This document shows, piece after piece, positions 1 to 4,844 of a stretch of 5,653 bases of DNA; position 1 is the first letter of the stretch, and every line of letters begins with the position of its first letter. The position numbers and the translations under genes were made by a program. The stretch comes from CAYZEE01 sp964477485. GTDB lineage: Bacteria; Patescibacteriota; Microgenomatia; Levybacterales; UBA12049. Below the pieces are notes generated by a model. That model was not told the DNA's origin. It was given only the letters and a program-made list of their open reading frames with translations, and did not search any database. The stretch lies in assembly GCA_964477485.1 (NCBI GenBank), contig CAYZEE010000056.1:1-5653 (forward strand), given 5' to 3'.

Positions 1-286
1 TACATCTACGGGCTCCGTTCCACTGCGCCCGCAGGTCTACGTTTGAACTTACTAGAGTTCCCGATTTCGTTTCCTTTTCTACCCTTACTGCAACTTCCTG
101 ACCTTTCTTGCCTTGCGAAACTTGTTCATGCTCAAGCTGCATGGATTCAATTATCTGTTCAAAAGAATGTCCTCCGTGTTCAAACTTCACTTTATCTCCA
201 ACCCTTAGAGCTTTTTCAAGCTTTATCACTGCAACTGAAATTTTGTCGTAAAAATGAAATACCTTTCCAACCAGGTCTTTATCCAC
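1..286 (-). CDS. EF-Tu domain 2-like small protein (translation elongation factor-like), 3' end outside window
   Basis: The minus-strand frame starts at GTG 286 and stays open to the window edge (95 codons visible). It begins MDKDLVGKVFHFYDKISVAV and continues with LEKALRVGDKVKFEH, a run around FEQIIESMQLEHEQV, then KKGQEVAVRVE and KSGTLV. This is the beta-barrel pattern of the short EF-Tu domain 2-like proteins (about 75-85 aa) often annotated as translation elongation factor-like proteins; their role is not established. There is no GTPase domain. GTG 286 is chosen because a strong Shine-Dalgarno sequence lies 5 nt upstream; an in-frame GTG at 295 lies inside that site. The start is 12 nt past the PEBP stop, so the two genes are probably cotranscribed. 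The family normally ends near GTLV; the further GC-rich tail (SSNVDLRAQWNGARRC) is unusual. Family call fairly sure, function unknown. Confidence 0.7.
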   Translation of the reverse strand, partial: MDKDLVGKVFHFYDKISVAVIKLEKALRVGDKVKFEHGGHSFEQIIESMQLEHEQVSQGKKGQEVAVRVEKETKSGTLVSSNVDLRAQWNGARRC

Positions 287-291
287 TATTC

Positions 292-300
292 TCACCCCCT
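292..300 (-). promoter_or_regulatory. Strong Shine-Dalgarno site for the EF-Tu-like gene
   Basis: On the minus strand this reads AGGGGGTGA, 8 of 9 matches to AGGAGGTGA, with 5 nt before GTG 286. It overlaps the last bases of the PEBP stop codon (299-301). It fixes the start of the downstream gene and indicates translational coupling within an operon. It contrasts with other genes in the window, which have no such site. Confidence 0.75.
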
Positions 301-739
301 ATTTTCGGCTATAGAGGCCGATGAGTTGGGACTGATCAATTACATTATCTTTCATTTTTTCAAGTATTTGCTGTTTCCTCAGCCCTTCCGGCAAATCAAG
401 TACCGTATCCAGAGCATAGAGTTTAAAAAAATATCTGTGGTTACCGGATGGGGGACAGGATCTGCCATATCCCGGTTTCCCAAAATCTGTTAGTCCTAAG
501 ACTCCATTCTGCGGCACCGAATTTTTACTTACGTCTTTTGTCCTTGGGTTAATATTATAGACAAGCCAGTGAACCCAGGTTTTGCTTGGCGCATCGGGAT
601 CATCGACAATTAAAACCAGACTTCGAGCAGTCGAGGGAACATCGATAAATTCAAGCGGAGGACTCACGTTTTCTCCGTCGCATGTATATTTTTCCGGAAT
701 CTTGCTGTTGTTTGAAAAAGCAGAACTCAGTATCTTCAC
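299..739 (-). CDS. YbhB/YbcL family PEBP (Raf kinase inhibitor-like) protein
   Basis: The 146-aa product matches the usual length of bacterial phosphatidylethanolamine-binding-protein family members. Visible family motifs in order are YTCDGENVSPPLEF (about 18-31), the anion-pocket motif DDPDAP (46-51), WVHWLVYNI (55-63), and SCPPSGNHRYFFKLYALD (94-111), the second half of the ligand site. The usual GGPCPP is GRSCPP here. There is no signal peptide, so it is probably cytoplasmic; the biochemical role of bacterial members is poorly defined. The start is GTG 739: the frame has a TAA about 39 nt upstream and no ATG, GTG or TTG between. The best Shine-Dalgarno-like sequence (GAGGAA) is about 20 nt upstream, farther than normal, so translation may be weak; an ATT directly after it is a remote alternative. 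It is the first gene of a two-gene operon. Confidence 0.92.
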   Translation of the reverse strand: MKILSSAFSNNSKIPEKYTCDGENVSPPLEFIDVPSTARSLVLIVDDPDAPSKTWVHWLVYNINPRTKDVSKNSVPQNGVLGLTDFGKPGYGRSCPPSGNHRYFFKLYALDTVLDLPEGLRKQQILEKMKDNVIDQSQLIGLYSRK

Positions 740-773
740 AGAAGGTTTTGTCTCAATTTCCTCACAAGCTTAT

Positions 774-800
774 ATTCTAATATTTATCTCTGGTTGTCAA
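774..800 (-). promoter_or_regulatory. Promoter of the PEBP / EF-Tu-like operon
   Basis: The minus strand has a perfect -35 TTGACA (800-795). The candidate -10 is TAGAAT (779-774, 15-nt spacer); overlapping alternatives such as GAATAT (777-772, 17-nt spacer) exist. The predicted transcript start is about 30 nt before GTG 739. The -35 box lies only 4 bp from the -35 of the divergent tRNA promoter. Confidence 0.55.
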
Positions 801-804
801 GCAT

Positions 805-833
805 TTAATATTTTGATAAAATTTGTATATAAT
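805..833 (+). promoter_or_regulatory. Promoter of the tRNA-Leu pair
   Basis: TTAATA (805-810), a 17-nt spacer and a perfect -10 TATAAT (828-833). Transcription would begin near 840, about 12 nt before the first tRNA-Leu. It is back to back with the PEBP promoter. Confidence 0.6.
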
Positions 834-851
834 TTGCCGAAGTGGCATGAT

Positions 852-934
852 GCTCGGGTGGCGGAACGGTAGACGCGCTGGCTTCAGGAGTCAGTGATCG
901 TAAGATCGTGGGAGTTCGAATCTCCCCTCGAGCA
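852..934 (+). tRNA. tRNA-Leu (anticodon CAG)
   Basis: Class II tRNA of 83 nt. The acceptor GCTCGGG pairs with CTCGAGC (one G-T pair) and the discriminator is A934. The D-arm has GCG/CGC around a loop with GGTA. The anticodon stem CTGGC/GTCAG encloses loop TTCAGGA, giving anticodon CAG (reads CTG). The long variable arm is GATC-GTAA-GATC. The T-arm is GGGAG-TTCGAAT-CTCCC. The 3' CCA is not encoded (CAC follows the discriminator), so it must be added by the CCA-adding enzyme. Confidence 0.95.
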
Positions 935-951
935 CACAGTCAGAATAATGA

Positions 952-1038
952 GCCGAGGTGGTGAAACTGGTATACACGCAAGATTGAGGTTCTTGTGCCC
1001 TTAAACAAGGCGTGCAGGTTCAAGTCCTGTCCTCGGCA
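952..1038 (+). tRNA. tRNA-Leu (anticodon GAG)
   Basis: Class II tRNA of 87 nt, 17 nt after the CAG isoacceptor and probably in the same transcript. The acceptor GCCGAGG pairs with CCTCGGC; the discriminator is A1038. The D-arm is GTG/CAC. The anticodon stem CAAGA/TCTTG encloses TTGAGGT, giving anticodon GAG (reads CTC and CTT). The variable arm pairs TGCC with GGCG. The T-arm is CAGG-TTCAAGT-CCTG. CCA is not encoded. Confidence 0.95.
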
Positions 1039-1070
1039 CAACAGAGGATAGTATTCCTCAAAATTGACCA

Positions 1071-1111
1071 TTTAGATTGCTAAATCAACCTAAAATACGG
1101 TTCAATCTAAA
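1071..1111. repeat. Inverted repeat TTTAGATTG / CAATCTAAA
   Basis: Perfect 9-bp arms (1071-1079 and 1103-1111) separated by 23 nt in the non-coding stretch after the tRNA-Leu pair. No T-tract follows, so it is not an intrinsic terminator. The function is unknown. Confidence 0.6.
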
Positions 1112-1119
1112 ATTATACC

Positions 1120-1166
1120 TTGAGGCTAATATTTTTTCCTAAAATTTGACTGTATTTTAGCCTCAA
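1120..1166. repeat. Inverted repeat TTGAGGCTAA / TTAGCCTCAA with a competing inner stem
   Basis: Perfect 10-bp arms (1120-1129 and 1157-1166). Inside them lies a 7-bp inverted repeat, CTAAAAT (1139-1145) with ATTTTAG (1154-1160). The inner stem uses bases 1157-1160 that also belong to the outer right arm, so the two foldings exclude each other. The right arm is part of the dispersed motif also found at 4788-4805. Confidence 0.6.
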
Positions 1167-1170
1167 AAAC
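1153..1170 (+). repeat. Dispersed 18-bp motif, copy 1
   Basis: TATTTTAGCCTCAAAAAC; it recurs at 4788-4805 with one mismatch. It lies 118 nt before the fic start codon. See the second copy. Confidence 0.5.
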
Positions 1171-1211
1171 GGTTCGACTCCTCTTATCTTATTTTTAAAA
1201 TATTCTAAAAA

Positions 1212-1250
1212 AACGTGAATGAAAGGCACTTTATGTCATTAATTCACGTT
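1212..1250. promoter_or_regulatory. Operator-like inverted repeat upstream of the Fic gene
   Basis: Perfect 9-bp arms AACGTGAAT (1212-1220) and ATTCACGTT (1242-1250), ending 3 bp before the -35 box. The core CGTGAAT appears a third time at 1266-1272 between -35 and -10, itself flanked by ATTAGC (1261-1266) and GCTAAT (1275-1280). Sites both upstream of and inside a promoter are the usual layout for repressor binding. The HTH-like tail of the Fic protein makes autoregulation a plausible inference. Confidence 0.55.
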
Positions 1251-1253
1251 ATA

Positions 1254-1282
1254 TTGACAAATTAGCGTGAATATGCTAATAT
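1254..1282 (+). promoter_or_regulatory. Promoter of the Fic gene, apparently leaderless
   Basis: TTGACA (1254-1259), a 17-nt spacer and TAATAT (1277-1282). Only 6 nt separate the -10 box from ATG 1289, so the predicted transcript start coincides with the start codon. There is no Shine-Dalgarno sequence. Confidence 0.7.
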
Positions 1283-1288
1283 ATAAAC

Positions 1289-2167
1289 ATGGCTACTTCG
1301 ATTCCTGTCAAAAACAAACTTAAAGCATTAAAGCAAGAATACGATAATTTGAAAGTAGGCAAAGATTCACTTCTTCAAATAATTGAAGAGGCTGAAATAC
1401 CAGAAATGGTATATAACTCAAATGCAATAGAAAATTCTACCTTAACACTTAAAGAAACAGAAAAGATTCTACTCGAAATGGAAGTTTCAAAAGATGTTTC
1501 CCTTAGGGAGGTTTTTGAAGCTAAAAATCTTGCTAGAGTAATTGAATACATTCGAGGTAAATCACAGGAAAACGAAATCACCAAAGAAACTATACTTCTT
1601 TTACATCAAATGCTAATCGGCAATATTAATGATAATTTTGCTGGAAGATTTAGAACTAAAGACGAATATGTAAGAGTTGGGGCATATATTGCGCCAGCTC
1701 CGGAAACTATAGAAAAATTGATTGGAGAAATTATTAGTGAATACACAAGCAACCTTGATAAGTATTTTATTGATAGAATTGCTAAGTTTCACCTTGATTT
1801 TGAAAATATACATCCATTCGTTGACGGAAACGGAAGAATAGGAAGAGTTATTATTAACTTTCAATTCCAACGCTTAGGATTTCCCAACATAATAATAAGA
1901 AATATTGGAAAACAAAATTACTACGACGGATTTAAAGATTATAGAGATACAAAAAACAGTAGTCTTATGGAAAAAGTTATCCTACTTGCTCTTACAGAAT
2001 CTTTTAATAAACGTCTTGCTTATCTTAAAAATAAAAAAATAATTAATCTCACAGATTATGCTAGAGTTTTAGAAAAACCTGCGCCAATATTGCTAAATGC
2101 AGCTAAACGCCAAACAATTCCTGCCTTTAGAGAAAAGGGGATCTGGAAAATTGCTCAAGAAAATTAA
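1289..2167 (+). CDS. fic: Fic family AMP-transferase with N-terminal inhibitory motif and C-terminal HTH-like segment
   Basis: Fic proteins transfer a nucleotide monophosphate, usually AMP from ATP, to hydroxyl side chains of target proteins. The 292-aa product has the catalytic motif HPFVDGNGRIGR (175-186), with H175 the general base and D179 and N181-R186 binding phosphate and metal. The flap region is around GRFRTKDEYVRVGAYIAPAP (119-138). An N-terminal SNAIEN (44-49) fits the (S/T)xxxE(G/N) inhibitory motif, so this is a class II Fic that can hold itself off. The tail (about 253-290, with LTDYARVLEKPAP, RQTIPAF and GIWKI) resembles the excisionase-type HTH_17 fold; this is inferred from pattern only. 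No signal peptide or membrane segment. ATG 1289 is chosen because the promoter ends 6 nt before it. No antitoxin gene is adjacent, which fits a self-inhibited enzyme. Targets are unknown. Confidence 0.93.
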   Translation: MATSIPVKNKLKALKQEYDNLKVGKDSLLQIIEEAEIPEMVYNSNAIENSTLTLKETEKILLEMEVSKDVSLREVFEAKNLARVIEYIRGKSQENEITKETILLLHQMLIGNINDNFAGRFRTKDEYVRVGAYIAPAPETIEKLIGEIISEYTSNLDKYFIDRIAKFHLDFENIHPFVDGNGRIGRVIINFQFQRLGFPNIIIRNIGKQNYYDGFKDYRDTKNSSLMEKVILLALTESFNKRLAYLKNKKIINLTDYARVLEKPAPILLNAAKRQTIPAFREKGIWKIAQEN

Positions 2168-2176
2168 AAATCTTAC

Positions 2177-2272
2177 TTACTCTTTTTCTTCCAAAGCTTG
2201 ATACGCTTTAGCAAGTTTGTTAAAATGAACGAGTAGCGGTTCAAAATAAGAATTCTCATCCGCACCGGGCAC
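2177..2272 (-). other. 31-codon minus-strand frame, possible gene relic
   Basis: The frame runs from GTG 2272, inside the first bases of tRNA-Val, to TAA 2177-2179, with a TAA immediately before the GTG. The peptide looks protein-like: ENSYFEPLLVHFNKLAKAY, then QALEEKE. It has no evident ribosome site, and the tRNA-Val promoter lies within it. It could be the 3' remnant of a gene cut off by the tRNA, or chance. No family recognised. Confidence 0.2.
2198..2226 (+). promoter_or_regulatory. Promoter of tRNA-Val
   Basis: TTGATA (2198-2203), a 17-nt spacer and TAAAAT (2221-2226). The predicted transcript start is near 2233, giving a leader of about 34 nt before the mature tRNA. Confidence 0.6.
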
Positions 2273-2338
2273 TTAGCTCAGCGGTAGAGCGCTTCGTTTA
2301 CATCGAAGATGTCGGGGGTTCAAGTCCCTCAGTGCCCA
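2267..2338 (+). tRNA. tRNA-Val (anticodon TAC)
   Basis: 72 nt. The acceptor GGGCACT pairs with AGTGCCC; the discriminator is A2338. The D-arm is GCTC-AGCGGTA-GAGC with G18 and G19 intact. The anticodon stem CTTCG/CGAAG encloses TTTACAT, giving TAC (reads GTA). The T-arm is GGGGG-TTCAAGT-CCCTC. A partial CC follows but not CCA. It ends 10 nt before the next promoter. Confidence 0.95.
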
Positions 2339-2348
2339 CCTGTATAAC

Positions 2349-2377
2349 TTGATAACCCCTTCCGCTTCTGGTAGAAT
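2349..2377 (+). promoter_or_regulatory. Promoter of the LysM/Rpf-like gene
   Basis: TTGATA (2349-2354), a 17-nt spacer and TAGAAT (2372-2377) preceded by TGG (extended -10). The predicted transcript start is about 2384, leaving a 43-nt leader to ATG 2427. The 11-bp core TCTGGTAGAAT recurs at 4088-4098. Confidence 0.6.
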
Positions 2378-2426
2378 CGCATCTTGTTTCTGCCCCATCA
2401 CAAATCACAAAAATCCAAAAAATCCC

Positions 2427-3080
2427 ATGAATATTTTTCTAACAGTTTTTGTGGCATTTAACATTTTTTTATTTCCCATTGCTCCTAATTTAGCTTATAA
2501 GCGGTCAAAATCTCCCGAAGCGTATCGGGTAATTAAAGCATCTGTCCGAAGAGACATAACCTATACCGTAAAAGACGGAAATTCTCTGTCTGATATAGCG
2601 AAAAGTTATTATGGCAGCCCTAAAGACTGGACTACGATCTGGAATGACAATCCGTCTATTGAAAATCCTTCTATGATAAGTGAAGGGCAGTTAGTTGTGC
2701 TTCGCGCTCAAAAACCAAAAGAGCCTGAAAAATTAAAACCTGAGTTAAGTCGAAGATATCAAGTTTTAAACTATGTTCCAGACAGCAAGATTAAACAGAA
2801 TACTAACGTTGCCCCAGATTCTCTAAGTGATAATCAATTACAGTTTTTAGGAAACTGCGAATCGGGAATGACTACCACAAGAAATTCGGGCAATGGTTAT
2901 TATGGCGCATTTCAATTTTCGCAGGGAACGTGGAACAAGATGAACACCGGTTATTCGCGCGCTGATTTGGCGCCTCTTGCAGTTCAAAAAGATGCTGTAG
3001 AAAAGTTGGTTTCAAAATCCAGTATATTTAATCAGTTTCCTGCATGTTCCCGTATGATGCGGGAGCAGAAAATAATTTAA
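2427..3080 (+). CDS. Exported LysM and Rpf-like (resuscitation-promoting factor) muralytic enzyme
   Basis: The 217-aa product should be secreted and cleave peptidoglycan glycan strands. The N-terminus (1-23, MNIFLTVFVAFNIFLFPIAP then NLA) is a hydrophobic signal or anchor. One LysM domain follows (about 44-92: ITYTVKDGNSLSDIAKSYYG through ISEGQLVVL), which binds peptidoglycan. After a charged, proline-rich linker comes an Rpf-type transglycosylase domain (about 136-210). It contains NCESG with catalytic E145, NGYYGAFQFSQGTW (156-169) and RADLAPLAVQ (178-187). C144 and C207 fit the conserved Rpf disulfide. The frame is open back to a TTG at 2349, but that TTG is inside the -35 box; ATG 2427 starts the signal peptide. 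No Shine-Dalgarno sequence is seen. Rpf domains are best known from actinobacteria, where they act in wall remodelling and exit from dormancy; that role here is inference. Confidence 0.9.
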   Translation: MNIFLTVFVAFNIFLFPIAPNLAYKRSKSPEAYRVIKASVRRDITYTVKDGNSLSDIAKSYYGSPKDWTTIWNDNPSIENPSMISEGQLVVLRAQKPKEPEKLKPELSRRYQVLNYVPDSKIKQNTNVAPDSLSDNQLQFLGNCESGMTTTRNSGNGYYGAFQFSQGTWNKMNTGYSRADLAPLAVQKDAVEKLVSKSSIFNQFPACSRMMREQKII

Positions 3081-3125
3081 CTGGCCTTTATTTTTAGCTT
3101 CTTTTTTGATAGTATTGTAAATATT

Positions 3126-3198
3126 GCCGAGGTAGCCAAGGTGGTCAAGGCACCTGTCTGAAGAACAGGCTATGTCAGTTCGACTCTGACCCTCGGTA
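3126..3198 (+). tRNA. tRNA-Phe (anticodon GAA)
   Basis: 73 nt. The acceptor GCCGAGG pairs with CCTCGGT (terminal G-T pair); the discriminator is A3198. The D-arm is GCCA-AGGTGGTCA-AGGC, with an A-A mismatch next to the loop. The anticodon stem CCTGT/ACAGG encloses CTGAAGA, giving GAA (reads TTC and TTT). The T-arm is GTCAG-TTCGACT-CTGAC. CA, not CCA, follows. No convincing promoter was found in the T-rich 45 nt before it. Confidence 0.94.
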
Positions 3199-3201
3199 CA
3201 T

Positions 3202-3273
3202 GCGGGAGTAGTTCAGCAGTAGAACGTCTCGTTGCCAACGAGAAGGTCGCGGGTGCGATGCCCGTCTCCCGCT
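3202..3273 (+). tRNA. tRNA-Gly (anticodon GCC) with altered elbow bases
   Basis: 72 nt, 3 nt after tRNA-Phe and surely in the same transcript. The acceptor GCGGGAG pairs with CTCCCGC; the discriminator T3273 is typical of Gly. The anticodon stem TCTCG/CGAGA encloses TTGCCAA, giving GCC (reads GGC and GGT). All four stems are intact. The D-loop reads AGCAGTA where AGCGGTA is expected, so G18 is A. The T-loop reads TGCGATG where TTCGAxx is expected, so position 55 is G, not T (pseudouridine). G19 and C56 are kept. Both partners of the G18-Psi55 contact are therefore changed. CCA is not encoded. Confidence 0.93.
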
Positions 3274-3293
3274 CTTAGAAAACCGATTTATAG

Positions 3294-4118
3294 ATGAGCG
3301 TTGAAGCACCAAATCAGAACAGAAGAATCACCAGGCGTGAATTGATAGTGGGTGGCGGCGGACTTGTTACCGTGGCTGGCGCTTATGCTGGATTAAGCTG
3401 GCGATTACTAAAAAGGATGGGGAACTAGTGAAACTTATTATATAAACCATTCTTATAATACGGAGGACTTCGTTAAAATACTTGGTTATGCTGGATACGT
3501 AGATGAGAATAGCGGACAAGAAGGACCGTCTGGCATATATTTAATTACAGATGGCAACATGTCCGCCTCAAGCGATATTGACAGGATAATTGCACCCGAC
3601 AACCCTCATACTATGGCAAGCGAGATAATACCCAGACTTTGGTCAAAAAAAATGAGAGAGAAATTTAATCAAGGCGGAGGCAAAGGCGCAGTTCTGATAA
3701 ATAATGTTCGGGTTGTTTCAAACGGCTCTGCAAGCAAGGTCGAGAAGATGCTAAAACTTAACACTCCTGTAAATGTCAGGAATACCCGTCTTTGCAATAT
3801 GGAGACGGAGAAAAGTTAATATAATCGGCAGAGTTCCATTGGGAACGGTTATTAGTGAAGCGTTATTAATGCCCATAGACTACCAGCATTACGGTTTTGC
3901 TGTTGTCAGATCTGAAGATTTTAAAGGCCCGTTGGTGGATGCCCAGGGAAAATTTTTTAGTCCAGGACCCGGAGCCGCATATGCAATTTACAAAATTTAT
4001 TTGGCAGCCTAAAAGCAAAACAACAACTTCTACCGAAATTATATGCATTAAACGTCACTATTTTATAGTTGCGTTAGGATCTACGCGTCTGGTAGAATAC
4101 TCCGGTGGAAATCGATAG
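3294..4118 (+). pseudogene. Broken gene: Tat-signal protein with bacterial SH3 domain, four indels
   Basis: The open start (ATG 3294, 44 codons to TAG 3426) begins with a Tat-like signal, TRRELIVGGGGLVTVAGAYA. The protein then continues through three other frame segments. The apparent lesions are an extra base near GGGG 3419-3422, a missing base at CCC 3785-3787, a missing base at AAAA 3811-3814 and an extra base at TTT 4000-4002. They sum to zero, so the repaired gene would encode 274 aa and end at TAG 4116-4118. Repair restores an SH3-type motif, TPVNVRNTPSLQYGDGEKV then IIGRVPLGTVI, split over three frames in the raw sequence. SH3 domains of this kind bind cell wall. The middle part (GIYLITDGN, IIPRLWSKKM, VLINNVRVVSNG) is not recognised. 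Decay or sequencing error are both possible. The gene starts 20 nt after tRNA-Gly without a ribosome site. Confidence 0.7.
4069..4098 (+). promoter_or_regulatory. Possible extended -10 promoter for the downstream 217-aa gene
   Basis: TAGAAT (4093-4098) preceded by TCTGG, identical over 11 bp to the promoter core at 2367-2377. The -35 is poor (TTGCGT 4069-4074, 18-nt spacer). Only 6 nt separate -10 from GTG 4105, the same gap as in the Fic promoter. Confidence 0.4.
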
Positions 4119-4758
4119 GGAGCAAAAAGGTAGTCCTGACAATCCTGAAGAAAATATTTCAGTTATAAATACAAACGAGCTAGAGCCAGATTTGGTTGAA
4201 GTTATTAGGCTATTGGAACAATCTATTGGGAAAGACAATTCAGCAATAGTTCGAGTTTCCAGCGAATCAATTCCTAAGACGACATTGAAAATGAATCTTA
4301 AGTATCCTCATCACGTCTCAAAGCTTTTTCAAGAATCTACTGATGTAAGAGCTAGATTTCCCACTAGGAGAAAACTCATTATAACTTCTCCAACCACCTG
4401 GGCAGTTGGCGCCTTTGACTCTGACTCAAGAAACATTTTATCCTACGGACTGTTTACTAAACTACAAGGTATGTACAATGAAAGATGGATAAAACATCTA
4501 TTGGGTTTTGAAAATGCTAAAATAAGTCACACCGCACTGCCTCTTGAAGAAGTCACTGGCAGACAACCAGGGGAAGTATCCGTTATTTTGGAACGAAAAT
4601 ATTTACAAAGTTGTTCAGTCGTCGATTTCGACCGCTCATTAATCCAGGACATTTCTATTCCGGAAAGAGTAGGCTGCTATCCCATTGGAGAACGCCGATT
4701 CATTTTAGCAAGAGGATGCTTTTTTACAAGGCTATTCAGCTCTAATGCGCGGTTATAA
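4105..4758 (+). CDS. Hypothetical protein, 217 aa
   Basis: I do not recognise this family. The frame starts at GTG 4105, overlaps the last 14 nt of the broken SH3 gene in another frame, and ends at TAA 4756. There is no signal peptide or membrane segment, so the product is probably cytoplasmic. The first 40 residues are acidic (EQKGSPDNPEEN, then ELEPDLVEV). The middle is basic (RARFPTRRKLIITSPTTWAV, about 82-101), followed by LFTKLQGMYNERWIKHLLG (117-135). The C-terminal part has ISIPERVGCYPIGERRFILA and a Cys (C205) in GCFFTRLF. The reading frame has clean coding character throughout. Translation could be leaderless from the promoter at 4069-4098, or the gene could be cotranscribed with the SH3 gene. 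A fifth frameshift joining it to the SH3 gene cannot be excluded, but the separate promoter-like site argues against it. Confidence 0.65.
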   Translation: MEIDREQKGSPDNPEENISVINTNELEPDLVEVIRLLEQSIGKDNSAIVRVSSESIPKTTLKMNLKYPHHVSKLFQESTDVRARFPTRRKLIITSPTTWAVGAFDSDSRNILSYGLFTKLQGMYNERWIKHLLGFENAKISHTALPLEEVTGRQPGEVSVILERKYLQSCSVVDFDRSLIQDISIPERVGCYPIGERRFILARGCFFTRLFSSNARL

Positions 4759-4773
4759 TATACCATGCAATTT

Positions 4774-4793
4774 GCCTTAGAAAGGCCTATTTT
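4774..4793 (+). terminator. Weak terminator-like hairpin
   Basis: GCCTT-AGA-AAGGC (4774-4786) is followed by CTATTTT. The stem is only 5 bp with a short, interrupted T-tract. It lies 15 nt after the stop of the 217-aa gene, the right place for an intrinsic terminator. It overlaps the dispersed motif. Confidence 0.35.
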
Positions 4794-4805
4794 AGCCTCG
4801 AAAAC
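4788..4805 (+). repeat. Dispersed 18-bp motif, copy 2
   Basis: TATTTTAGCCTCGAAAAC, 17 of 18 bases identical to 1153-1170. It directly abuts the -35 box (4806) of the next gene, where its AT-rich sequence could act as an upstream promoter element or a binding site. Two copies in 5.6 kb are suggestive, not proof, of a repeat family. Confidence 0.5.
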
Positions 4806-4835
4806 TTGACAATACTCTCCTAAATATGCAAATAT
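4806..4835 (+). promoter_or_regulatory. Promoter of the lysozyme-like gene
   Basis: There is a perfect -35 TTGACA (4806-4811). The -10 is weak: AAATAT (4830-4835) at an 18-nt spacer is the best placed. Transcription would start within a few bases of ATG 4845, so the mRNA is nearly leaderless. No Shine-Dalgarno sequence is present. Confidence 0.45.
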
Positions 4836-4844
4836 TAAGTATCC

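Noticed and set aside
582..872. 96-codon plus-strand frame
   Set aside because: It runs antisense through the PEBP gene, over two promoters and into tRNA-Leu; its peptide has no coding character.
1043..1058. GAGGA/TCCTC hairpin after tRNA-Leu(GAG) as a terminator
   Set aside because: The stem is only 5 bp and no T-tract follows.
1170..1181. tRNA T-arm-like sequence CGGTTCGACTCC as a tRNA fragment or attachment site
   Set aside because: The flanks do not form the T-stem or an acceptor stem, and no long match to a tRNA in the window was seen.
1613..1870. 85-codon minus-strand frame inside fic
   Set aside because: It is a shadow of the AT-rich fic codons, with no ribosome site or recognisable motif.
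2349..2426. Start of the LysM/Rpf gene at TTG 2349 (26 extra codons)
   Set aside because: The TTG is the -35 box of a good promoter and the extra residues would precede and spoil the signal peptide; ATG 2427 fits.
3202..3273. UGA-as-glycine code (SR1/Gracilibacteria type)
   Set aside because: The tRNA-Gly anticodon is GCC, not TCA, and no gene here needs in-frame UGA to be read.
3412..3428. Programmed +1 frameshift in the SH3 gene
   Set aside because: Three more shifts are required downstream, so a single programmed event does not explain the gene.
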